Shown here: piece by piece, positions 39,525 to 48,287 of the stretch | Numbering within the stretch: position 1 is the stretch's first letter | How the letters are laid out: each line of letters opens with the position of its first letter | NCBI GenBank assembly: GCA_022791195.1 | Contig: JAAVYP010000058.1 | Location: 1 to 61,688 of the forward strand | Reading direction: 5' to 3' | Source: Clostridiales bacterium | GTDB taxonomy: Bacteria; Bacillota; Clostridia; Oscillospirales; CAG-272 | DNA: 61,688 nt | Program-made: the position numbers and the translations under genes | The notes under the pieces: model-generated | What the model was told of the DNA's origin: nothing | The model's input: only the letters and a program-made list of their open reading frames with translations | Databases searched by the model: none

Positions 39525-42500
39525 ATGGAAAATAAAAATAACGAAATGTCCCCTCAGGAATTATTAAAAAAGCTAAAGGCAAGTATAGCAGCGGAGGAAC
39601 AATACGCCGGGACAAGCCAGACAGACGCGGAGCAAAGCGATGAAAGACTGCTGCAAAACGATGAGGACGAGCCGGCGCTGTCTATAGAACAGCCGGAGCA
39701 GAACACCACACGATATCATTATACCGTAACAAGACCCGCTGGTTCTGTTGTTTCAGAGCCGGAGCAGCCGTCACCGGAACAGCAGATAGAGCGGGCGGAC
39801 GAACCAGTCTTTTCTCTTACAACAAACACAGAGCTGTCTTTTCAGGCTGAATCCGGCCGTGACATGCAAGATGTGATGGGCGCCGTGTTAAGTGACGAAG
39901 AAATTGCTCAAATGGAGCAGTTTGGCGCTATGCCGGATATGCAGAGGATTGCCGACGAGGCAAGAGAAGAAGCGCAGCAGGCGTTTGAAAGCGCCGAGAG
40001 GGAAGGCAGCTTTGATGAGACCGATGGCAATGACGAGCGATCGCTCACCGATGAGGTAGAGGCTGTCTATGGCGATGAAGCGGCGTATTATGATACGATT
40101 GATGCTGAATCGGACGAGGAAGAGGAGGAAGATGACGAATCTTTCTTGTTTTTATCATCGGAGGAGGACGATGAGATAGAGCAAACGGCGTATGAGCCGG
40201 CATATACGCCGGAAGAATCGGCCGAATATATTCAGCCGAACGAAACGTCCAAGCGAAATGTGTTTAATTTTATTGCTTCGCTGACCAAACGGGCGGCCAA
40301 AAACGCCGTCGCGGGTGCAGAAGCGGGTACGGCGGCTGCTGATGCGATGTCCGCGGCAGCAGGCGTTGCAATGAGTATAGAAACGCCGGACGCACAGACG
40401 GCAGAAACAACGACAACCATGTCGGCAAAAACCGAATTCATGCAGACGGCGGAGGACGCAAACGAGAACCGAGTAACAGCCGGTGAGCCGGAAGCAAAAA
40501 TGTCTGTGTCCGAAGAGTCGCTCGAGGAGCCGTCGGCTCAGTCGGAAGAATCGGCCGAACCACAGCCGACTGCGGAATTTGATGCGGTTGATGTCAATCT
40601 GATGCTTGCCTTTGGCATGGAGGACAAGCTAAAGGACGTCATTGGTGAAGCCGCCACGCAAAAGGCAAGTCAACAGGCGGAAGAAGATGCCAAAACCATG
40701 ACGTCGACCGATCTGTTTAAAATTGTGAGCGAAGAAAGCAAACCGGAGGAAGAGTTTACTGATCATTCACAGGTCAAAGCGATTTTTCGGCGCTATCGAG
40801 GACAATATCGCAGTCTGCTATTAAAATTGGCTGCCTCTCTTTTGCTCTGTGTCCTTTTGTTTTTCTTTGAAAATATCACGGTGCTTGGCGGAGGATTGCC
40901 AAGGGGCATCAGCGCCGAGTACTATCCGATTGTCAATGTGATGGTTGGTTTACAGCTGATTATTTTCGCGTATGCACTTGTGTTTGATCAATTAAAAAAA
41001 GGTGCCGGCGCACTTTTGCACGGCCAGTTGATTCCGGAATCGGGCATGGCGCTGATCGCGGTCATTTCTCTGTTATATCAGCTTTTAATTGCTATTTTCT
41101 GCCGGGTGAATTATACCACCTATAATTTTCCGGTTGCGCTGTGCGTTTTCTTCAGTCTGCTTTATGAGTTTATGAATGTAAAGCGAGAGATGTATTCGTT
41201 TAACATCGTGGCCTCCAAAAAAATGAAATTGGCTCTTTGCGGACTATCCGAAGAAGAACGGGCGCAGGAACGCAGTGCTTTTCGGTCTTTTGTGGAAGAG
41301 AGTCCGTCGTCTTTAGGCGATGAGGAAGAATCGGCCGAAACTTCTGCCGCAGAAGAACCGACAGCGCAGTCGGAACAAGCGCACGGCGAGGAACTGCTTG
41401 GCGACACGATGTATAAGCTCAAACGGGGCGCTTTTGTGGATGGATTTTTTCACAAAATGAGACAATATCCGTCTTATAAATCGATTCTTCGTTTTATTGT
41501 GCCGATCATGGCGATACTTTCCCTGTTGTTTTGCATCATTGGCTTTGCCAGAACGGCTTCTTTGGCGAGCGGTGTAAGTTTAGGCTATTTCACGCTGGCT
41601 ATGTGCGCGCCGATTTCTATGTTTATTACATACAGCTATCCGCTGTATAAGGCAAGCAAACAGGCTTTTGCCAACGAGAGCGCCATTATTGGCGAAAAGG
41701 TGGTCGAGGAGACTTTAGATACCTCGGTGCTTACCTTTGAGGACAAGGATATTTTCCCCACCAAGGGAGTCAAGGTAAAAAGCATTAAGGTGTACGGCAG
41801 TCACCGCATTGACCGGGTTGTCTTTAATGCGGCCAATATCTTCCGAAAATACGGCGGACCCTTGTCGCAGGTGTTTAATATGGCGACCTTAGAGCTTGGC
41901 ACGACAGATGAGGTGTATTTCGGTACTATTGAAGACGATGGTATTGAGGCCATGGTAGCCGGCAGCCATATATATATCGGCAAGACCGATTATCTGATGC
42001 GCAAGGGATATGCCCCCGGCTTTGATGATGAGGACGAGGTTATTGAAGGCAACGGCGGCATCTGCATTATGTTTATGGCGATTGAAGATGAAATTGCCGC
42101 TAAGTTTTATGTGGAATATACGATAGACCGTGAATTTGAAGATATTTTGCGTCACTTATATACGGCGGGCGTATGTATCAGCATTCGCACCTTTGATCCG
42201 AATATTGATGACCGCATGTTAAACCTCTTGCTGCGGTATGACCAGTATCCGGTCAAGGTCATTAAGCATCGCTCTGACCAAGAGGTGAATTTGGCCAAGG
42301 AGCATTTGGACAGCGGCATTGTCTCAAAGCGTTCGGTGAAAGATATGTTGCGTGCTTTTATGAGCTGTGACCGTGTGCATCGGGCTATCAAAATGGGCGT
42401 GTTTGTCAAGATGGCATCAATCGGCGTGGGATGTGTTGTTTCACTGCTGCTTCTCATATTTAACGGCGGGGGCGCAGTTGCTTCGGTCTATACGGGGTTG

Positions 42501-42554
42501 TATCAGCTGTTTTGGATTGCCGCACTGGCCATTATTACAAAAATTATTGTATAA
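39525..42554 (+). CDS. Large membrane protein, degenerate P-type ATPase-like
   Basis: 1009 residues. Residues 1-420 are very acidic and low-complexity (Glu/Ala/Thr-rich). Hydrophobic helices follow from about 425, with more at about 650-720 and at the C-terminus. The segment from about 735 resembles the core of a P-type ATPase: FEDKDIFPTKG (Asp740, Lys741) aligns with the DKTGTLTxG phosphorylation motif but keeps only D, K, the last T and G. IYIGKTDYLMRKG resembles the nucleotide-domain loop, and ISIRTFDPN replaces the usual TGD. The GDGxND motif is absent. It is probably not an active pump. GGAGCAG precedes the ATG. Confidence 0.7.
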   Translation: MENKNNEMSPQELLKKLKASIAAEEQYAGTSQTDAEQSDERLLQNDEDEPALSIEQPEQNTTRYHYTVTRPAGSVVSEPEQPSPEQQIERADEPVFSLTTNTELSFQAESGRDMQDVMGAVLSDEEIAQMEQFGAMPDMQRIADEAREEAQQAFESAEREGSFDETDGNDERSLTDEVEAVYGDEAAYYDTIDAESDEEEEEDDESFLFLSSEEDDEIEQTAYEPAYTPEESAEYIQPNETSKRNVFNFIASLTKRAAKNAVAGAEAGTAAADAMSAAAGVAMSIETPDAQTAETTTTMSAKTEFMQTAEDANENRVTAGEPEAKMSVSEESLEEPSAQSEESAEPQPTAEFDAVDVNLMLAFGMEDKLKDVIGEAATQKASQQAEEDAKTMTSTDLFKIVSEESKPEEEFTDHSQVKAIFRRYRGQYRSLLLKLAASLLLCVLLFFFENITVLGGGLPRGISAEYYPIVNVMVGLQLIIFAYALVFDQLKKGAGALLHGQLIPESGMALIAVISLLYQLLIAIFCRVNYTTYNFPVALCVFFSLLYEFMNVKREMYSFNIVASKKMKLALCGLSEEERAQERSAFRSFVEESPSSLGDEEESAETSAAEEPTAQSEQAHGEELLGDTMYKLKRGAFVDGFFHKMRQYPSYKSILRFIVPIMAILSLLFCIIGFARTASLASGVSLGYFTLAMCAPISMFITYSYPLYKASKQAFANESAIIGEKVVEETLDTSVLTFEDKDIFPTKGVKVKSIKVYGSHRIDRVVFNAANIFRKYGGPLSQVFNMATLELGTTDEVYFGTIEDDGIEAMVAGSHIYIGKTDYLMRKGYAPGFDDEDEVIEGNGGICIMFMAIEDEIAAKFYVEYTIDREFEDILRHLYTAGVCISIRTFDPNIDDRMLNLLLRYDQYPVKVIKHRSDQEVNLAKEHLDSGIVSKRSVKDMLRAFMSCDRVHRAIKMGVFVKMASIGVGCVVSLLLLIFNGGGAVASVYTGLYQLFWIAALAIITKIIV

Positions 42555-42566
42555 GCTTTATATAAG

Positions 42567-42592
42567 AAAACCCGGGTTTACCCCGGGTTTTT
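42567..42592. terminator. Terminator between convergent genes
   Basis: AAAACCCGGG-tttac-CCCGGG-TTTTT, 12 bp after the large membrane protein gene. Confidence 0.9.
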
Positions 42593-42606
42593 GCTTTTAA
42601 AAGCGC

Positions 42607-43989
42607 TTATTGCTTTTGTCCGATTGGGACCAGTTCGATTCCTTCTTCTTTACCAAGATTGCGGCTATATCGTTTCTCGGCAGCATTGTTCCAATGCTCA
42701 TGTACACCAAGGTTATCGATGGTATGACCGTGTCCGTCGGTATACTTGGTTCCCGATGGCGGATTGGCAACAAGGCCTGCTTCGTGCAGATAATTTTCGT
42801 TTGAAACATCTTTCGCCGCGCTGTTTATGTTCGTGACGGCCGGTTCGTTGTTCAAAAAATCAGCGCCCACCGAATCAATGGCTACAGGGTCTTGGGAGAC
42901 AAAGAGACTGGCGGTATAATCACCGTAAAACGGCGCCTGCTGCCATTTTGCGTTTTCAGATGCGATGGAAGCGCCTTCGCTGGGGGCGCAGATGAGCGCA
43001 TCCAGCATATACAAAACCGTTTTGCCGCCCAGCTCGGCATGGGCCATCAAATCGACAAGCGGACTGTACAGCCCCATTTCCGATTTGGTAAGCCATTGGT
43101 GCAGATTGGCGCCTTCCGGCGGCCGCATCGTGTTGCCGTTGATAAAGGAGCCAAAATGATTTTTACCGCACAGGGTTATGCCGTAACTGTGTCCTTTTAA
43201 GTTGGCCAGATTGATGATATAGGCAGCCTCGGTCACACAGGTGGGCAGATAATTCATTTGTCCGCTGAATGAATGGGACCAGATGATCGGCGCTGACTCG
43301 TCAGCTTCACCTTGGCTGCGCCCGACAAAGCGAATGCCCTGATATTCGTCCGCTGTACACATGTCTGTCATATAGGCCGGGAAGATACGCGAGACATCAT
43401 AAACGGTGATGTCGGAAGGAGCGACGCCGCCCTCTTGGACAAGAGAGGTAAGAAGCGCTTTCAGCAGGACGGGATTGGTATAGCTCATGCTCGTCCTGCC
43501 TGAGTCATCATCGTCAAACACTCCCGAACCGTTTATGTTCGCTTTAATAGCGATCTTTTCGCCATGTATATAGCCGCCGTCAAGCCCGCGGGCTTTTTTG
43601 TTGGCTGTGAACAGGGCACTCCAGCCGTCTGCGGCCTTCTCTTTGCCGGCAAGGGATGCAATGCTGTCGTTTACCATCTGTACAAGCAGGGACTCGTCAA
43701 AATGGCTTGGTTCCCACCAAAAGCCGCTGCCATCCCACTGGACTGATTCGGGCTGATGGGACCAGACCACACGGCCCGGCATGGCGCCGATTCCTTTGCC
43801 GTAGGGTTCGTGATATGGATAGGCGCCGTCATAAGGAGCGTGGCTGTCTATTTCAGAGGTGTTCGGTTCAGGTTCGCTTACCGGCGGAATTGAAGCATTG
43901 GTATTGGCAGTGTCTTGTATGGAGGTGCTGCACGCGGCAAGAGAAAGGGCGGCAAACAGCCCGCCGATAAAAATCCATGCTTTTTTCAT
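42607..43989 (-). CDS. DUF362 domain lipoprotein
   Basis: 460 residues: a signal peptide with lipobox LAAC at about 19-22, a linker, then a DUF362 domain (IAIKANINGSGV, INLANLKGHSYGITLCGKNHFGS, FVSQDPVAIDSVGADFL). DUF362 proteins are often linked to iron-sulfur or redox biology, but their reaction is unknown. Here the domain is exported and there is no ferredoxin part. The start at 43989 follows AAAGGAT. It lies 76 bp after the alcohol dehydrogenase gene on the same strand. Confidence 0.82.
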   Translation of the reverse strand: MKKAWIFIGGLFAALSLAACSTSIQDTANTNASIPPVSEPEPNTSEIDSHAPYDGAYPYHEPYGKGIGAMPGRVVWSHQPESVQWDGSGFWWEPSHFDESLLVQMVNDSIASLAGKEKAADGWSALFTANKKARGLDGGYIHGEKIAIKANINGSGVFDDDDSGRTSMSYTNPVLLKALLTSLVQEGGVAPSDITVYDVSRIFPAYMTDMCTADEYQGIRFVGRSQGEADESAPIIWSHSFSGQMNYLPTCVTEAAYIINLANLKGHSYGITLCGKNHFGSFINGNTMRPPEGANLHQWLTKSEMGLYSPLVDLMAHAELGGKTVLYMLDALICAPSEGASIASENAKWQQAPFYGDYTASLFVSQDPVAIDSVGADFLNNEPAVTNINSAAKDVSNENYLHEAGLVANPPSGTKYTDGHGHTIDNLGVHEHWNNAAEKRYSRNLGKEEGIELVPIGQKQ

Positions 43990-44065
43990 GACAATATCCT
44001 TTCTTTTCGGGGGAATTTTCATGCTTTGTCAGTCTTTGCCTGTTTGGGTTCATGCAGGTAAGCTG

Positions 44066-45262
44066 TTAACGATATGACTCATCAAAAATAGCGGCGCATT
44101 CTTCATCAGACATGGGGCAGGGATTTGCAAGAAACAGTCCGCCCATGGTTTCTCTTGCGTTGCGCGCTAAGGTCATTGCCTCTGCCTTGTCAAATCCGTA
44201 ATCGCTCATTTTCAGGTCGTGCACACCACAGTCCTTTTGCAGCTGCAAAAGGGCGGTGATGAAGTCCTCGGGTTTGTCCGCTTCGGGCATACCCATGACT
44301 TTAGCCATTTTGATAAACTGTTCATCGCATGCATGGCGCTCGATAAAGAAACGGGCAAACGCGGCTGAAATCATAATCAGCCCGGCGCCATGCGGCAAAT
44401 CGTGATGATAGGCGCTCATGGCATGTTCCATGGAATGCTGTGCGGTGGTACTGGTGAGCTGCATGGTGATGCCCGCTATGGTACTGCCGTAGGCTACCGC
44501 TTCTCTTGCTTCTAAATCACGGCCGTTGGCAACAGCTCTCGGCAGGTATTTGGCAATTTTCTCAATGGCCGAGAGGGCCAATGTCTCGCTTACGATATTG
44601 ACCCCTTTTGAGATCATCACCTCGGTGTTGTGAAATAGCGCATCGAAGCCTTGGTAGGCGGTGTAACGGGGCGGAACGGTTGTCATTAACGTGGGATCGA
44701 CAATAGCGAGCACAGGCGCAAGAGAGGGAAAACCAAAGCCAATTTTCTCATTAGTTTGATGGTTTGAAATCACACCCCAGCAGTTGATTTCGGAACCGGT
44801 GCCCGAAGAGGTGGCAATCGTTACGATGGGCAGGCCCGGATGGATCAGCGGCTTGCCCTTGCCTGTTCCGCCGTTCACATAGTCCCACAAGTCGCCGGGG
44901 TTGGTCGCCATTGCAGAAACGGCGACTGCGGCGTCTAACACGGCTCCGCCGCCAAGCGCTGTGATGAAATCGCAGTGGTGCTCCTTTGCGGCCGCAGCGG
45001 CCTCCATCACCGCCTCTTTCGAGGGATTTTCGTGAATGCAGCTGCAAACGACGTATTCAGTATTGGCTTTTTTGAGCTGTGCCTGTACCCGGTCCAGCGT
45101 GCCATAGGTTTTGACCGAGCGGCCGTTTGAAATAAGCAACAGTGTTTTTTTGCTAAGAGCGCCCTCAGCTCTCATGGCGGCGATTTGCCTGCCCAGTTCG
45201 TTGAGCGTGCCCGTTCCGAACACAAGATGGGTTGGGTTGTTGAAATCAAAATGCATATTCAT
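44066..45262 (-). CDS. Iron-containing alcohol dehydrogenase
   Basis: Group III metal-dependent alcohol dehydrogenase, 398 residues. The NAD(P)-binding loop GGGAVLD is at 104-110 and TSSGTGSE at 151-158. Metal ligands can be placed at Asp207 and His211 (GFDALFH), His276 or His280 (HSMEH) and His291 (LPHGAG). The aldehyde or alcohol substrate is unknown. AGGAGAG precedes the start; a second Met at position 3 is also possible. It forms a unit with the small gene 16 bp upstream and lies beside a LysR regulator. Confidence 0.92.
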   Translation of the reverse strand: MNMHFDFNNPTHLVFGTGTLNELGRQIAAMRAEGALSKKTLLLISNGRSVKTYGTLDRVQAQLKKANTEYVVCSCIHENPSKEAVMEAAAAAKEHHCDFITALGGGAVLDAAVAVSAMATNPGDLWDYVNGGTGKGKPLIHPGLPIVTIATSSGTGSEINCWGVISNHQTNEKIGFGFPSLAPVLAIVDPTLMTTVPPRYTAYQGFDALFHNTEVMISKGVNIVSETLALSAIEKIAKYLPRAVANGRDLEAREAVAYGSTIAGITMQLTSTTAQHSMEHAMSAYHHDLPHGAGLIMISAAFARFFIERHACDEQFIKMAKVMGMPEADKPEDFITALLQLQKDCGVHDLKMSDYGFDKAEAMTLARNARETMGGLFLANPCPMSDEECAAIFDESYR

Positions 45263-45277
45263 GATACATATCTCTCC

Positions 45278-45511
45278 TTATTGATTTTTTTGATCGTGAT
45301 TCATTGTATAGACCAGGTAATCGAGACAGTCGATTTGTTTTGCGTGGCTGTGAATCTGGTCTAAAAGCGATGCCCGTTGCAAAGACAATAGCCGGAGTTG
45401 TTCTTGCTTTCTGCCATTTTTGCGCAGCGTGAAAAACTGTCGGATCGCCTCTTCATGAAAGCCGGCATCTTTCAAATTGTCATAGAGCTGTCTCTCTTCT
45501 GTTTCTTTCAT
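45278..45511 (-). CDS. Small helical protein paired with the alcohol dehydrogenase
   Basis: 77 residues, predicted all-helical and charged (LYDNLKDAGFHEEAIRQFF, then LRLLSLQRASLLDQIHSHAKQ). It resembles the coiled-coil end of MerR-type regulators but has no DNA-binding part. GGAGGTGA is a strong ribosome binding site. It is the first gene of the dehydrogenase unit and divergent from the LysR gene. Function unknown. Confidence 0.75.
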   Translation of the reverse strand: MKETEERQLYDNLKDAGFHEEAIRQFFTLRKNGRKQEQLRLLSLQRASLLDQIHSHAKQIDCLDYLVYTMNHDQKNQ

Positions 45512-45623
45512 TGTGCTTCACCTCCGGCAGAATGGAAACTGACATGAAGGAATCATTCATTCCATAGTAGGATGTCTTTATTATACTGAAAAGGCGATCA
45601 ATTAGCAAATACTTATAATCAAC

Positions 45624-45654
45624 ACACAGATATGCTTGACAAGCATATCTGTGT
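45624..45654. promoter_or_regulatory. Perfect palindrome overlapping the LysR promoter (operator)
   Basis: ACACAGATATGCTT-gac-AAGCATATCTGTGT, 14-bp arms, covering the -35 box and most of the spacer of the LysR gene promoter. I infer an operator, most likely for the LysR protein itself. Confidence 0.7.
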
Positions 45655-45664
45655 ATCATATAAT
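45636..45664 (+). promoter_or_regulatory. Promoter of the LysR gene
   Basis: TTGACA (45636-45641), 17-bp spacer, TATAAT (45659-45664). Confidence 0.85.
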
Positions 45665-45744
45665 AAATGCAGACAGTGATTGATCGGTCAGGCTTGCCGC
45701 CGGCATGGATTTGGTTTTCTAATGCAGCAATCAGGAGGATTTTT

Positions 45745-46635
45745 ATGGAGATTCGCGTTCTTCGATACTTTTTGACAATCGCAAGAGAGGGCAGCATAAC
45801 CAATGCGGCCCAGTTTCTGCATATCACGCAGCCCACCCTTTCAAGACAAATTCATGATTTAGAAGAAGAGTTAGGCCAAAAGCTCTTTATCCGCGGCAGT
45901 CACCATATGACGCTTACAGCAGAAGGCATGATACTGCGCAAACGGGCGGAAGAAATTGTGGCTATGGTGGATAAAACCGAGGCTGAATTTAATTCGATAA
46001 AAACAGCTGTCGGTGGAGATATTTATATCGGCGGCGGTGAAACCGACGCTATCAAACATCTCGCGGCTATTGCCAAGGAGCTGCACGACATGTATGGCGA
46101 TATTCGTTATCACTTGTACAGCGGGAACGCACAGGATGTGACTGAGCGCCTTGATAAAGGCCTGTTGGACTTCGGCGTGTTGGTTCAGCCGGCAGATCTT
46201 TCCAAATACAATTATTTGCATATTCCGGCCAAAGACACGTGGGGCGTTATTATGAGAAAGGATTCTCCGCTCGCCAAAAAGGAAGCTATCTGTAAAGAGG
46301 ATTTAATGGATGTTCCGCTCATTTGTTCCCGCCAGGCGATCATGCAGGAGAAAGAGCAAAATGAATTTGCGCGATGGTTTGGGGAAGCGTTTGACAGGCT
46401 GAACATTGTCACGACGTTTAATTTGGTTTATAATGCGGCTATTATGGTGGAGGCAGGGCTTGGTTATGCCATTACGCTTGATAAAATCGCCAATACATCC
46501 GCTGATAGCAGCCTTTGCTTTCGTCCGCTTTGGCCAACCCTGGAGGCGGGTTTAAGTGTGATCTGGAAAAAATATCAGGTGTTTTCGTCCGCCGCTGAAT
46601 TGTTTTTAGAGAGAATGAAAGAGCGGTTTATCTGA
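45745..46635 (+). CDS. LysR-family transcriptional regulator
   Basis: 296 residues. The N-terminal winged helix-turn-helix (MEIRVLRYFLTIAREGSIT, AAQFLHITQPTLSRQIHDLE) is canonical. The effector domain follows (about 90-290, GDIYIGGGETDAIKHLA, LLDFGVLVQPADLSKY). The start at 45745 follows CAGGAGGA; upstream in-frame codons overlap the promoter. It is divergent from the small protein/alcohol dehydrogenase unit, its probable target. Confidence 0.93.
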   Translation: MEIRVLRYFLTIAREGSITNAAQFLHITQPTLSRQIHDLEEELGQKLFIRGSHHMTLTAEGMILRKRAEEIVAMVDKTEAEFNSIKTAVGGDIYIGGGETDAIKHLAAIAKELHDMYGDIRYHLYSGNAQDVTERLDKGLLDFGVLVQPADLSKYNYLHIPAKDTWGVIMRKDSPLAKKEAICKEDLMDVPLICSRQAIMQEKEQNEFARWFGEAFDRLNIVTTFNLVYNAAIMVEAGLGYAITLDKIANTSADSSLCFRPLWPTLEAGLSVIWKKYQVFSSAAELFLERMKERFI

Positions 46636-46661
46636 TACTGGAAAAATTACGGCGTAAATTG

Positions 46662-46712
46662 AAAACACCCGCAAGGGACGGTTTTTATACCTAATCCTTG
46701 CGGGTGTTTTTT
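46662..46712 (+). terminator. Terminator after the LysR gene
   Basis: AAAACACCCGCAAGG (46662-46676) pairs with CCTTGCGGGTGTTTT (46696-46710), loop of 19 bases, T tract. Confidence 0.85.
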
Positions 46713-46788
46713 ATATATGTTGCGCTGGAGCCAAAAATCTTAGGCGCCGCTAAAAGGGGGCATGGGATAGATCCCTGCATGTAAGGCT

Positions 46789-47436
46789 TTATAAAATCAG
46801 ATCAAGAATTTCTTGGGGGGTGGTAACAATAGTTTCGGCGCGGGCAGCGGACAGCTCGTCGCTTGTGCGAAATCCCCAGGCGACAGAGATGCAGCGGATG
46901 CCGGCGTTTTGGGCTGTTTCAATGTCAACCTCCGAGTCGCCAATATAAACCGTCTTGTCCGGCTGGGCCGAGAGGCTTTGCATGACCTGATTCACCGCGT
47001 CCGGATAAGGCTTTTTGCGGACGTTTTCCTTGGCGCCGACGGCAAGGAGATAAAGGCCGTCAAAATAGTGCTGGCACAGGTCTTGCACGGCGGCATCGGC
47101 TTTGTTGGAAACAATGGCTACCCTGACATTTGCCTGCTGTAGTTTTTGCAGCATAGCAAGAACCCCGTCATAGGCTTTGGTGTGGTCGGCAAGGTGATGT
47201 TTGTAGTGCTGCATAAAAAACTGAAAAACCTGTTCGCATTGAGGGGCAGAACAATACGGCGGCAGGCTGCGCTCTATTAATTTTTTCACACCATGTCCCA
47301 CAAAACAGCGGATTTCATTGTATGTACGGGTCGGAAAGTCAAATTGGGTCAGGGCGGCGTTGACGCTGTTTTGCAAATCGGTTAACGTATCGAGCAGGGT
47401 GCCGTCTAAATCAAAAAGAGCGCATTCATATTTCAT
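46789..47436 (-). CDS. HAD-superfamily phosphatase (phosphoglycolate phosphatase-like)
   Basis: 215 residues. HAD motif I FDLDGTL (Asp9 nucleophile, Asp11), motif II VSNK (about 108), motif III KKPYPD and motif IV GDSEVDIETA (about 167) are present, with an alpha-helical cap after motif I. This is the Gph/PGMB subgroup; phosphoglycolate is likely but other phosphosugars are possible. The ribosome binding site is distant (AAAGGA about 14 bases upstream). Confidence 0.85.
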   Translation of the reverse strand: MKYECALFDLDGTLLDTLTDLQNSVNAALTQFDFPTRTYNEIRCFVGHGVKKLIERSLPPYCSAPQCEQVFQFFMQHYKHHLADHTKAYDGVLAMLQKLQQANVRVAIVSNKADAAVQDLCQHYFDGLYLLAVGAKENVRKKPYPDAVNQVMQSLSAQPDKTVYIGDSEVDIETAQNAGIRCISVAWGFRTSDELSAARAETIVTTPQEILDLIL

Positions 47437-47523
47437 CGTTATGTCTGTGTCCTTTCTTGCGATAAAACGTGTTTTGAAAATAGTTATTTTCTGATTTTAT
47501 ACGCTGTTGTTTTGTCAATAAAA

Positions 47524-47543
47524 GGGGTGCCGTCCGACACCCC
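47524..47543 (-). terminator. Terminator after hpf
   Basis: Minus strand GGGGTG-8-CACCCC then TTTTATT, 45 bp after the hpf stop codon. Confidence 0.75.
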
Positions 47544-47588
47544 AAGATTGTCTGTTTTTAGTTGTTTGCATATCCCAAGGGGCTGCTT

Positions 47589-48128
47589 TTACATTTCAGG
47601 TACAAGCAGACCATAGGAATTGTCGTGCCGTTTATACACAACGCAGGTTTGCTCGGTTGCGTCGTCACGGAATACAAAGAAGGTATGGCCCAACAAGTTC
47701 ATTTGCAGAATGGCCTCCTCAGCAGACATCGGCTTGATTGGAAAGGCTTTGGTACGTATCGTGAAATCGACCTCTTCGTCGTATTCGTATTCATCGTCGG
47801 AGGGCTGAAATTCCATGGCAAGGCCTTCGCTTTTCAGTCTTTTTTCAAGACGGGTCTTGTTTTTGCGGATTTGCCGTTCAATGGTCTCAACCGCGCGGTC
47901 CAGCGCATTGCGGAAGGATGAATCCTCTTCTTCCGCCCGGAAGATTGTGCCGTATAGAGAAATTGTCACCTCAACCGTTTGCACCATTTTCACTTCGCGG
48001 AATGTGACGGTTGCCGATGCGGTGTCTTTGCCGAAAAATTTTTCAAGCTTACTTAATTTTTTCTCTGTGGCGGCTCTGAGGGTGTCGTCTATGATCACGC
48101 CGCGCGCGTTCATGGTCGTTTTCATCAT
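47589..48128 (-). CDS. hpf: Long-form ribosome hibernation promoting factor
   Basis: 179 residues. The N-terminal sigma-54-modulation/RaiA fold (about 1-100) binds the 30S decoding centre. The C-terminal dimerisation domain (about 120-179, VRTKAF-type IRTKAFPIKPMSAEEAILQM, LGHTFFVFRDDATEQTCVVY) joins two ribosomes into 100S particles. This is the long form found in most Firmicutes. AAAGGAG precedes tandem ATGs; either can serve. Confidence 0.95.
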   Translation of the reverse strand: MMKTTMNARGVIIDDTLRAATEKKLSKLEKFFGKDTASATVTFREVKMVQTVEVTISLYGTIFRAEEEDSSFRNALDRAVETIERQIRKNKTRLEKRLKSEGLAMEFQPSDDEYEYDEEVDFTIRTKAFPIKPMSAEEAILQMNLLGHTFFVFRDDATEQTCVVYKRHDNSYGLLVPEM

Positions 48129-48199
48129 GCTGCTCCTTTACCGTGTTATTCGATAACAGATGTTGTTATCTTGGTATCATTAGTATAGCACACATTCGT

Positions 48200-48233
48200 A
48201 AAAAAATAAATACCCGGTTATGGAAACCGGGTA
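48200..48233 (-). terminator. Terminator after the RsmF-like gene
   Basis: TACCCGGTT/AACCGGGTA hairpin (48211-48233) followed on the minus strand by ATTTATTTTTTT. Confidence 0.85.
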
Positions 48234-48287
48234 AACATTTTGCAAAGAGCTGTGTTTAATTTTTTGACCAAACGGGTGGTTCTCTTT

